From contig JBPRGH010000062.1 in assembly GCA_051418055.1 (NCBI GenBank), positions 1-64,000 of the forward strand: 64,000 nt of DNA, read 5' to 3'. The stretch is from JBPRGH01 sp051418055 (lineage in GTDB: Bacteria; Bacteroidota; Bacteroidia; Cytophagales; Cyclobacteriaceae). A program made the translations under genes and the position numbers. The notes beneath the pieces are model-generated. The model saw only the letters and a program-made list of their open reading frames with translations, did no database searches and had not been told where the DNA came from. Positions 34,015 to 41,345 of the stretch are shown in pieces (the stretch's first letter is position 1; each line of letters begins with the position of its first letter).

Positions 34015-36063
34015 TTAGCTTACGCCGCTTCCCGGTTTTACACTTTCTTCCGGAGAAAGGAGCCGAAGAGTGCCATCCTGGTCTTCTGCCATTAATACCA
34101 TTCCCTGGGATTCTATGCCCATCATTTTCCGGGGCGCCAGGTTAGCCACTACACATACCTGTTTCCCTACCAGCTCCTCCGGCTTAAAATAATTAGCAAT
34201 ACCACTTAATATTGTTCTCTGCTGAGGTTCGCCAAGATCTATTAATAACTTTATCAGCTTATTAGATTTAGGCATTTTCTCTGCTGATTTCACCTCTCCT
34301 ATCCGTATGTCGAGCTTTGCGAAATCATCATAAATAATTTCTGGTTTTAAAGGTGCAGCACCTGCTTCTTCTTGTTCATTTGCTGCTCTTGTTTCATTTA
34401 ATTTATTAACTTGTTCTTCCACAACTGAATCTTCTATTTTATCAAATAATAACTGTGCTATCTTTATTTCGTGACCCTCGGCCAATAAATTGATGTTTCC
34501 AGCCTCTTCCCATTGCCTTTCAGGTATATCCATCATATCCAGTAATTTTTTTGAGGTAAATGGTAAAAATGGCTCAATAAAAACAGAAAGGTTTGCCACT
34601 ATCTGAAGCGCAATATTCAAAATTGTCCCGGTACGTTCTTTATTTTCTTTAATAAGCTTCCACGGCTCAGTCTCTGCCAGATATTTATTCCCAATACGGG
34701 ATACTTCCATCATCTGCTGCAAAGCTTCTCGGAATTTATAGTTTTCTATTGCCTTGCCAATAGATTCAGGAGCTTTTCTCAGAGATGTTACTACCTCCTC
34801 ATCAATATCAAATAATTTAGCTCTTGCAGGTACCTTACCATCAAAATATTTATGGGTTAGAACTACGGCCCTATTGATGAAATTCCCTAAAATAGCGACT
34901 AATTCACTGTTATTCTTTGCCTGAAAATCTTTCCAGGTAAAATCATTATCTTTTGTTTCAGGAGCATTAGCACAGAGGGTATAGCGTAATACATCCTCTT
35001 TACCCGGTAATTCATTTAAATATTCATGCAGCCATACAGCCCAATTTTTAGAGGTACTTATTTTTCGCCCTTCCAGGTTTAAAAATTCATTGGCAGGCAC
35101 ATTATCAGGTAAAATATAATCCCCATGTGCTTTTAATATGCTTGGAAAGATAATACAATGGAATACAATATTGTCTTTACCAATAAAATGGACCAGCCGG
35201 CTATCCTCATCCTGCCAATAAAGTTTCCAGTCTTTGCCTGACTTTTCACTCCATTCTTTTGTAGCTGATATATATCCTATGGGTGCATCAAACCAAACAT
35301 ATAGAACTTTTCCTTCCGCATCTTCCAGTGGTACTGGCACACCCCAGTCCAGGTCTCTTGTCATTGCACGTGGCTGCAATCCGCCATCAAGCCAGGATTT
35401 GCACTGACCGTACACATTTGATTTCCACTCCTTATGCTCTTCCAGTATCCATTTATTCAGCCAGTTCTCATATTCATTCATCGGGAGATACCAGTGCTTT
35501 GTTTCTTTTTTCACTGGCTTCTCACCACTTAGTGCACTTCTCGGATTAATTAATTCTGAAGGACTTAAAGAAGTACCACATCTTTCACACTGGTCACCGT
35601 AAGCCTCTTCATAACCACAATTAGGACATGTGCCGATTATATAACGATCAGCTAAAAATTGCTCTGCTTTTGGATCAAAGTACTGAAGGCTGGTTTTTTC
35701 TTCAAAAGCACCTTTTTCATAAAGCTTTTTAAAGAAACCTGCTGCTGTTTCATGATGTACAGGTGCTGATGTCCTTGAATAAATATCAAAGCTTATGCCG
35801 AGCTGGTTAAAAGACGTTTTTATTATTTCATGATATTTATCAACTACTTCTTGTGGTGATACTCCCTCCTTTTTTGCCCGAATGGTGATAGGAACACCGT
35901 GTTCATCAGAACCACAAATAAAAGCCACATCAGATCCTTTTTTTCTCAGGTATCTCACATAAATGTCAGAAGGTATATATACACCAGCCAAATGTCCTAT
36001 ATGAACAGGCCCATTGGCGTAAGGTAGAGCAGCAGTTACTGTGAATCGCTTAAAATCTTTCAT
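34015..36063 (-). CDS. metG: Methionyl-tRNA synthetase
   Basis: 682 residues. Charges tRNA-Met. Class I signature HIGH at 21-24 (GPVHIGHLAG), a zinc knuckle with Cys146, Cys149, Cys159 and Cys162 (CPNCGYEEAYGDQCERCG), the KMSKS-type loop KISTS at 334-338, an anticodon-binding helical domain, and a C-terminal EMAP/Trbp111-like tRNA-binding domain (DFAKLDIRIGEVKSAEKMPK) joined by an acidic linker. Full length for the dimeric type. The leader is short (a -7 box lies 19 bases before the ATG) and the gene ends at a strong terminator, so it is probably single. Confidence 0.97.
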   Translation of the reverse strand: MKDFKRFTVTAALPYANGPVHIGHLAGVYIPSDIYVRYLRKKGSDVAFICGSDEHGVPITIRAKKEGVSPQEVVDKYHEIIKTSFNQLGISFDIYSRTSAPVHHETAAGFFKKLYEKGAFEEKTSLQYFDPKAEQFLADRYIIGTCPNCGYEEAYGDQCERCGTSLSPSELINPRSALSGEKPVKKETKHWYLPMNEYENWLNKWILEEHKEWKSNVYGQCKSWLDGGLQPRAMTRDLDWGVPVPLEDAEGKVLYVWFDAPIGYISATKEWSEKSGKDWKLYWQDEDSRLVHFIGKDNIVFHCIIFPSILKAHGDYILPDNVPANEFLNLEGRKISTSKNWAVWLHEYLNELPGKEDVLRYTLCANAPETKDNDFTWKDFQAKNNSELVAILGNFINRAVVLTHKYFDGKVPARAKLFDIDEEVVTSLRKAPESIGKAIENYKFREALQQMMEVSRIGNKYLAETEPWKLIKENKERTGTILNIALQIVANLSVFIEPFLPFTSKKLLDMMDIPERQWEEAGNINLLAEGHEIKIAQLLFDKIEDSVVEEQVNKLNETRAANEQEEAGAAPLKPEIIYDDFAKLDIRIGEVKSAEKMPKSNKLIKLLIDLGEPQQRTILSGIANYFKPEELVGKQVCVVANLAPRKMMGIESQGMVLMAEDQDGTLRLLSPEESVKPGSGVS

Positions 36064-36081
36064 TTTCCAATTTTATAAGCG

Positions 36082-36089
36082 CAAAAATA
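36082..36089 (-). promoter_or_regulatory. Candidate -7 box of metG promoter
   Basis: On the minus strand TATTTTTG fits TAnnTTTG and lies 19-26 bases ahead of the metG ATG. No TTG at the -33 distance was found; a GGTTT(T/A) palindrome lies near there. Confidence 0.45.
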
Positions 36090-36142
36090 CAGGGGATGGT
36101 TTAAAAACCATGGCTTTTGACTTTAACTTTATTATTATGAGC

Positions 36143-36691
36143 TTATTTCCATGAATAAGAATCAATTAATATCTTATAGGTGCCATCAGGTTGAACCTGC
36201 CATATCTTAATATTAGCCGCTTCATGAGGCTTTATTTTACCATTATCTCCTTCTAATTTCACTTTTACCCTTCCCAACTGATAAATTAACGGCTCATCCT
36301 CGTCGAGCTCAATACCTCTTTGGCGCCATCCTGCAGGTTTATTTTCCAATGCCTGATAATATGCATTACTATAAATTTCGCGCTCCCTTGGGACTACATC
36401 TACAGCCTCCAATTGCCATTCAACAGGATTCCCTATTTCCTGCCAGTATCCTATTATTTCTTTTTGGCCGTTATAGGTTTTCCCGGGAATTAATAAATAC
36501 GCATCATCTTTATATAGCTTGATGAGTTCCTGAAAATCTTCTTCCTCTAAATAATTCTGAAGTCTCTCATTTAACTCTTCGATTTCAGTGGTTATTTCTA
36601 TATTTATATTTTCAATTTCTTGTGAAGCAGCTTTATGAGCCGAAGTTATCAGAAGTATTAATACGATTATTATGGATTGCCTAACAAACAT
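36143..36691 (-). CDS. Exported SnoaL/DUF4440-like protein
   Basis: 182 residues. Signal peptide MFVRQSIIIVLILLITSAHK with a probable cut after KAASQ. The mature part looks like an NTF2/SnoaL cone: INIEITTEIEELNERLQNYL and DDAYLLIPGKTYNGQKEIIG, then WQEIGN, VDVVPREREIYSNAYY and YQLGRVKVKL, ending in TYKILIDSYSWK, which is close to the W-K-x-x-x-D-x-W ending of DUF4440. The fold serves many roles, so no activity is claimed. Divergent from fabH across 50 bases. Confidence 0.7.
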   Translation of the reverse strand: MFVRQSIIIVLILLITSAHKAASQEIENINIEITTEIEELNERLQNYLEEEDFQELIKLYKDDAYLLIPGKTYNGQKEIIGYWQEIGNPVEWQLEAVDVVPREREIYSNAYYQALENKPAGWRQRGIELDEDEPLIYQLGRVKVKLEGDNGKIKPHEAANIKIWQVQPDGTYKILIDSYSWK

Positions 36692-36741
36692 TAGTTATCT
36701 TTTTGGTTAATAATTAACTTTACCTCTTAAACATATTTCTC

Positions 36742-37746
36742 ATGAGAAAGTCTAAAATTGTTGGAATTGGTCATTATGTACCTGAAAATGTTATCACTAA
36801 TAAAGACCTGACACAATGGATGGATACCACCGATGAGTGGATTGTGGAGCGTACAGGAATAAATGAAAGAAGGTTTATTGATCCTGAAACAGATACTGTT
36901 GCTAATATGGCTGCAAAGGCAACACATATGGCTCTGGAGCGAGCAAATCTTCAAACTAAAGATATCGACTTCATTATTTTAGCTACCATTACTCCTGATT
37001 ATTTTTTCCCGGGCAGTGGTGTCCTTTTACAGCGTGAACTTGGTCTTGAAGGAATAGGAGCATTAGATATACGCAATGCCTGCAGTGGATTCATCTATGC
37101 ATTATCGGTTGCAGATCAGTTTATAAAAACCGGAATGTATAAAAATATATTGGTAGTAGGTGGAGAAATTCAATCTACAGCGCTTGATCTCTCCACCAGG
37201 GGCCGTGGAACTGCTGTTATTTTTGGCGATGGCGTAGGCGCCGTAATTCTACAGCCAGAAGAATCAGGAGAATCCGGCATTTTATCTACTCATCTGCATG
37301 CCGATGGCAGGTATGCCGAAGAACTTTACGTTCGCGATCCAGGATCAAGCAGGCCCAGAGAAGAAAGACAGCCTGAACAAATCACGGATACAAGTACTTA
37401 TAAAGTACATATGAGTGGTAACACTGTCTTTAAACATGCTGTAGTGCGATTTCATGAAGTAATTATGGAAGCACTTGAAGCGAATGATAAGAAAAAAGAA
37501 GATATAGACCTTTTGGTACCTCACCAGGCAAACCTTCGCATAAGCTCCTATATCCAGCAGAAACTTGGATTACCTGAAGAAAAAGTGTATAATAACATTA
37601 TGCGCTACGGTAATACAACTGCGGCTTCTATTCCAATTGCACTAAGTGAAGCATGGGAAGAGGGAAAAATTAAAAAAGGCGATCTTATTTGTCTGGCTGC
37701 CTTTGGCAGTGGGTTCACATGGGCATCTGCATTAATAAAATGGTAG
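36742..37746 (+). CDS. fabH: 3-oxoacyl-ACP synthase III
   Basis: 334 residues. Starts fatty-acid synthesis by joining acetyl-CoA or branched acyl-CoA to malonyl-ACP. Seen: WIVERTGINERR, catalytic Cys114 in DIRNACSGFIYAL, His259 in VPHQANLRI and Asn289 in MRYGNTTAASIPIAL, and the CoA-site stretch GDGVGAVIL. All three catalytic residues are present. It could alternatively act in a dedicated lipid pathway, but no such genes are near. The small gene at 37751 starts 4 bases after its stop codon. Confidence 0.96.
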   Translation: MRKSKIVGIGHYVPENVITNKDLTQWMDTTDEWIVERTGINERRFIDPETDTVANMAAKATHMALERANLQTKDIDFIILATITPDYFFPGSGVLLQRELGLEGIGALDIRNACSGFIYALSVADQFIKTGMYKNILVVGGEIQSTALDLSTRGRGTAVIFGDGVGAVILQPEESGESGILSTHLHADGRYAEELYVRDPGSSRPREERQPEQITDTSTYKVHMSGNTVFKHAVVRFHEVIMEALEANDKKKEDIDLLVPHQANLRISSYIQQKLGLPEEKVYNNIMRYGNTTAASIPIALSEAWEEGKIKKGDLICLAAFGSGFTWASALIKW

Positions 37747-37750
37747 TAAT

Positions 37751-37975
37751 ATGAGAACAATCAGCTATAATCCCAGTCCTATAGAAGTAGATTTTGCCGA
37801 GGCTCTGGAAGCTCTTCAGGTTGAGATTCAAAAGAAACTGGATGGCATTACTATAGAAAAAATAGAAAATGAAATAACCGCCGATAATCCTTTAATACGT
37901 TTCCATGTAAAGGATAAAGATGGCGATCCTCATGAGGTGGTTATCAAAGTTATTCAGAAACCGGATAAGTTCTAA
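37751..37975 (+). CDS. Small conserved-looking protein of unknown function
   Basis: 74 residues: MRTISYNPSPIEVDFAEALE, then LQVEIQKKLDGITIEKIENE and a beta-like end IRFHVKDKDGDPHEVVIKVI. No signal peptide or membrane segment; strongly charged and probably alpha-beta. No family was recognised. The 4-base gap after fabH implies co-translation and perhaps a link to fatty-acid synthesis, but that is inference. It has good coding texture: no rare-codon run, and an ATG start. Confidence 0.75.
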   Translation: MRTISYNPSPIEVDFAEALEALQVEIQKKLDGITIEKIENEITADNPLIRFHVKDKDGDPHEVVIKVIQKPDKF

Positions 37976-38107
37976 AATAGAAGAGGCCATCGAACTTAAT
38001 CGACGGCCTCAACCAACCATTAACAAAATAACACTAAAAAACCATGAAAGAGCTCCGTTAGTGTGCGGAGCTTATTAATAGAACATAAATAAATAAAAAA
38101 GGTTCGG
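37976..38107. other. Hairpin-bearing spacer with possible terminators
   Basis: GAGGCC...CGA / TCG...GGCCTC (37983-38010) forms a hairpin whose minus-strand side is followed by TTCTATTTT, and AGCTCCG (38051-38057) pairs with CGGAGCT (38066-38072), followed on the plus strand by TATTAATA. They can serve the fabH pair from the left or the small leftward gene from the right. Between them is an A-rich stretch and a five-codon frame (MKELR) inside the second hairpin. Confidence 0.5.
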
Positions 38108-38269
38108 TTATTTTGAGGCAATTAATAATAAGCCAAAAGCTATTACTACCATCCAGAATTTATAAACCGCCAGGAAAGGTATAATAACTATCGAAAGTTG
38201 CATTAAAACCGCTAGCGCCACAATAATGACGGCTATAAACTTTAACATTGATCGTGTTTTATTACTCAT
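38108..38269 (-). CDS. 53-residue two-helix membrane protein
   Basis: Reads ATG at 38269 to TAA at 38110-38108. The first ten residues MSNKTRSMLK are positively charged, then two hydrophobic segments FIAVIIVALAVLMQLSIVII and FLAVYKFWMVVIAF run to the end, separated only by a proline near residue 31; it ends LLLIASK. The positive-inside rule fits both ends in the cytoplasm. It is too short for the usual gene-finding cutoffs. No family was recognised. It is divergent from tsaC and lies between two hairpin-bearing spacers. Confidence 0.65.
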   Translation of the reverse strand: MSNKTRSMLKFIAVIIVALAVLMQLSIVIIPFLAVYKFWMVVIAFGLLLIASK

Positions 38270-38321
38270 TTTTTACTTCTTTTTTAAACATTTTTGTTCC
38301 GCTAAGGTAAAGATAATTGAT

Positions 38322-38329
38322 TAGCTTTG
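38322..38329 (+). promoter_or_regulatory. Candidate -7 box of tsaC promoter
   Basis: TAGCTTTG fits TAnnTTTG and ends 11 bases ahead of the tsaC ATG, so the leader would be very short. TTTTTG at 38291-38296 is a possible -33 element, with a 25-base spacing that is slightly long. Confidence 0.5.
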
Positions 38330-38340
38330 AAGAATAATTA

Positions 38341-39318
38341 ATGGCTGAAATAGGTAAGGATATTGCAAAAGCACGGATGCACCTGAAGAAAGGTGATCTG
38401 GTTGCTATTCCAACAGAAACTGTTTATGGATTGGCTGCCAATGCTTTTAACCCTGATGCAGTGGCGCAAGTTTTTAAAGCAAAAAATCGTCCTGAATTCG
38501 ACCCGCTGATCGTTCATATTTCATCTTTAAAAGATCTTCACACCATCACTGAAAATATACCGGAAAAAGCAATAACTCTTGCCAAAGCCCTTTGGCCGGG
38601 ACCGTTAACCCTGCTTTTATCGAAGAAAAATATAATATCTGATCTTGTGACAGCAGGAATGGAACGGGTTGCAGTGAGAATTCCCGCACATCCGCTTATT
38701 ACAGAACTTTTAAATAACATAGATTTTCCCCTTGTCGCCCCCAGTGCTAATCCGTTTGGATATATCAGCCCAACCAATGCTCACCATGTGGACGATCAAC
38801 TGGGCGATAAAATCCCATATATCCTTGATGGCGGAGAGTGTAAAGTTGGTATAGAATCCACAATTGTTGGATTTGAAAATGAAAAAACTATTATATACAG
38901 GTTGGGCGGTGTATCCAAAGAGAAGATTGAACAGCTAATCGGCGAAACAGAGGTTATGGCACAATCCACCTCAAACCCTAAAGCTCCTGGGATGTTAAAA
39001 AGCCATTATGCACCTCGTAAGAAAATTATTTTAGGAGATTTGCCCACACTTATAAAAGAATGGGAAGGCCATAAAATTGGGGTCCTTTCTTTTAAAGAAA
39101 CTTTTTTGGCAAATGCTGAAATAAAGCAGGTAAAACTGGCACCTGATGGTAAAATGGAAACGGCAGCCAAGGCTTTATTCTCTTCTCTACGCCAACTTGA
39201 TCAGGAGGATGTAGAGGTTATTTTGGCCGAAGAAGTTCCTGATTATGGATTGGGCAGGGCAATAAATGACAGGCTTAGAAGAGCTGCTGCACCAAAAGAA
39301 ACTGAAAACGAAATTTAA
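38341..39318 (+). CDS. tsaC: L-threonylcarbamoyladenylate synthase, Sua5 type
   Basis: 325 residues, so it is the longer Sua5 type with a C-terminal Sua5 domain after the YrdC core. Makes the threonylcarbamoyl-AMP used for the t6A37 modification of ANN-decoding tRNAs. Seen: AIPTETVYGLAANAF, VFKAKNRPEFDPLIVHI, WPGPLTLLL, VAVRIPAHPL and PLVAPSANPFGYISPT, then APGMLKSHYAPRKK joining the second domain. The N-terminus is also supported by a promoter box. It ends 7 bases ahead of the true pgk start, so the two are co-transcribed. Confidence 0.95.
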   Translation: MAEIGKDIAKARMHLKKGDLVAIPTETVYGLAANAFNPDAVAQVFKAKNRPEFDPLIVHISSLKDLHTITENIPEKAITLAKALWPGPLTLLLSKKNIISDLVTAGMERVAVRIPAHPLITELLNNIDFPLVAPSANPFGYISPTNAHHVDDQLGDKIPYILDGGECKVGIESTIVGFENEKTIIYRLGGVSKEKIEQLIGETEVMAQSTSNPKAPGMLKSHYAPRKKIILGDLPTLIKEWEGHKIGVLSFKETFLANAEIKQVKLAPDGKMETAAKALFSSLRQLDQEDVEVILAEEVPDYGLGRAINDRLRRAAAPKETENEI

Positions 39319-39325
39319 AAAACCT

Positions 39326-40513
39326 ATGCAGACAATTGAAAAAATTGATTTTGAAGGAAAAAAAGCCCTTATACGGGTGGATTTTAATGTCCCTCTCGAT
39401 GAAAACTACAAAATTACAGATGACACTCGTATAAAAGCCACTGTGGCCACTATTGAGCATATTCTAAAAAATGGTGGCGCAGCAATACTGATGTCGCATC
39501 TGGGGAGGCCCAAGGGTGGACCAGAGGAAAAATATTCACTAAAGCATCTTGTTGATGACCTTAAAAAAAGATTTGGTGTGCCGGTACACTTTGCTTCTGA
39601 TTGCATAGGCCGGGAAGCGGAAGAAAAAGCTTCTAATTTAAACCCGGGAGAGATCCTTCTTCTGGAAAATTTACGTTTTCATAAAGAAGAAACTGCCGGT
39701 GATGAAGCCTTTGCTAAAAAATTAGCACAATTCGGCGATGTTTATATCAATGATGCCTTTGGTACTGCACATCGTGCTCATGCATCAACAAGTATAATTG
39801 CACAATATTTTGATATTAAGGCTGCCGGATACGTGATGCAGGCTGAGCTTAACGGTGCAGAGAAAATCCTTAAACATGCTGAAAAACCCTTTACAGCTAT
39901 TATGGGAGGCGCTAAGATCTCGGACAAGATCCTTATCATTGAAAAATTACTTGATAAAGTGGATAATCTGCTGATTGGTGGCGGAATGACCTACACATTT
40001 GTAAAGGCACAAGGTGGTGAAATAGGAAATTCACTTGTAGAAGAGGACAAAATTTCCCTGGCTAAAGAACTACTGGAGAAAGCTAAAGGCAAAGGCGTAA
40101 GAATTTATTTACCAACAGATTCTGTGGTTGCTGATGAATTCAATAAAAATGCTAATACTAAAACTGTAGAGACTAGCCAAATTCCTGCAGGATGGATGGG
40201 ACTTGATATTGGACATGACACTCAGGAGGTTTATAGTGATGTTATTAAAAGATCTAAAACCATTCTATGGAATGGCCCCATGGGTGTTTTTGAAATGGAA
40301 AAATTTGCTACTGGTACTAATGCTGTTGCAAAAGCAGTGGCCGAAGCTACCGAAAAAGGTGCATTTTCTTTAATTGGGGGTGGTGATTCTGCATCTGCCG
40401 TTAATAATCTTGGCTATGGCGACAAGGTATCTTATGTTTCCACAGGAGGTGGTGCTTTACTGGAATATATGGAAGGTAAAGAACTTCCAGGGGTCAAAGC
40501 CCTTAATGCTTAA
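39326..40513 (+). CDS. pgk: Phosphoglycerate kinase
   Basis: 395 residues from ATG 39326 (MQTIEKIDFEGKKALIRVDF); an in-frame ATG at 39266 lies inside tsaC and would add 20 unrelated residues. Transfers phosphate from 1,3-bisphosphoglycerate to ADP. Seen: RVDFNVPLDENYKITDDTRI, ILMSHLGRPKGG, LLLENLRFHKEE, NDAFGTAHRAHAST, VMQAELNGAEKIL, IMGGAKISDKI, the nucleotide-site NGPMGVFEM and the C-terminal LIGGGDSASAV and STGGGALLEYMEGKELPGV. All hinge and substrate motifs are present. Ends at a strong two-way terminator. Confidence 0.97.
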   Translation: MQTIEKIDFEGKKALIRVDFNVPLDENYKITDDTRIKATVATIEHILKNGGAAILMSHLGRPKGGPEEKYSLKHLVDDLKKRFGVPVHFASDCIGREAEEKASNLNPGEILLLENLRFHKEETAGDEAFAKKLAQFGDVYINDAFGTAHRAHASTSIIAQYFDIKAAGYVMQAELNGAEKILKHAEKPFTAIMGGAKISDKILIIEKLLDKVDNLLIGGGMTYTFVKAQGGEIGNSLVEEDKISLAKELLEKAKGKGVRIYLPTDSVVADEFNKNANTKTVETSQIPAGWMGLDIGHDTQEVYSDVIKRSKTILWNGPMGVFEMEKFATGTNAVAKAVAEATEKGAFSLIGGGDSASAVNNLGYGDKVSYVSTGGGALLEYMEGKELPGVKALNA

Positions 40514-40532
40514 CAAAATAATATTAATAATT

Positions 40533-40570
40533 AAAAAGGCCTGTTTTCATTAACAGGCCTTTTTAGTTTT
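40533..40570. terminator. Two-way rho-independent terminator
   Basis: AAAAAGGCCTGTT (40533-40545) pairs perfectly with AACAGGCCTTTTT (40552-40564). The plus strand then reads TTTTTAGTTTT for pgk and the minus strand has the matching T-run for the DUF4142 gene, whose stop codon is at 40601. Confidence 0.93.
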
Positions 40571-40600
40571 AATAACTATATTATCTCATTTCTTCAGCAA

Positions 40601-41212
40601 CTAAAGCTCCTCCTGTGGTTCCTTAAGAAGCCTTTCTACCTGTTGACCTTTTTGTTCATGTCTGTGAAGTGCAGGAAGAGAATTATCCAACCACGCATAA
40701 ATAGGCCCCTCCTGAAGTATATGAGCTTTTGCATTCTCATATTTTGCAATTGCTTTTTTATGATCCTCAATCATAAAATCAACAAATTGCCGGTCAAATT
40801 CAGCTCCTGATGAATTTTGCAGTTCTGTAATAATATTATTAAACCTTTGCGATAAGGTATCAGGCACATTCATATCCCGGTCGTCAAGTATTTGCTTTAA
40901 ATTTTGTAAGTGTAGTTTATGATCTTCATGGATAATGTTTGCATATTGTCTTACTTTCTCTGTTGCAGCCTTTTCCATTGCCATCTCACTTACTAATAAC
41001 TGCATCTTGTTAACCATAGAAGCATATATTAAAAATTCATTGATTTCTCCACGGCTCCAATAGTTCTCTACTTCATCATCCACTCGTTTTTCCTCACTTA
41101 TATATTCTTCATCTGCAGCTCCTGACTTTTTATCCTCTTGTTTCCCCCCTGTGCAATTAATAAATGATGGAAAAATTAGAAACGTACTTAAAATTAAAAT
41201 AATAGTTCTCAT
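40601..41212 (-). CDS. DUF4142 family lipoprotein
   Basis: 203 residues. The signal MRTIILILSTFLIFPSFINC gives a possible lipobox (INC is not ideal), then an acidic linker with EDKKSGAADEEY. The DUF4142 helical bundle follows: FLIYASMVNKMQLLVSEMA, KVRQYANIIHEDHKLHLQNL, FVDFMIEDHKKAIAKYENA and a last helix with LHRHEQKGQQVERLL. The His/Glu-rich helices give a ferritin-like look; the family has no settled function, though members are often seen in stress-related exported proteins of Bacteroidota. It converges with pgk and is separated by 133 bases from the outer-membrane gene upstream. Confidence 0.85.
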   Translation of the reverse strand: MRTIILILSTFLIFPSFINCTGGKQEDKKSGAADEEYISEEKRVDDEVENYWSRGEINEFLIYASMVNKMQLLVSEMAMEKAATEKVRQYANIIHEDHKLHLQNLKQILDDRDMNVPDTLSQRFNNIITELQNSSGAEFDRQFVDFMIEDHKKAIAKYENAKAHILQEGPIYAWLDNSLPALHRHEQKGQQVERLLKEPQEEL

Positions 41213-41345
41213 TATGTTATTTAGTTAATTCTTACTAGTAAAACATGTGAAAAGCTTTTCTGTTAAGAAAATTTTACTTTAGTAACCTGAAAATGACGTG
41301 ATTACCTGCTACTTTAAAAAAGTAATAACTAATTAATTTGATTAA

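Noticed and set aside
39266..39325. Upstream start for pgk inside tsaC
   Set aside because: The added 20 residues do not match the family, whose proteins begin at the equivalent of ATG 39326.
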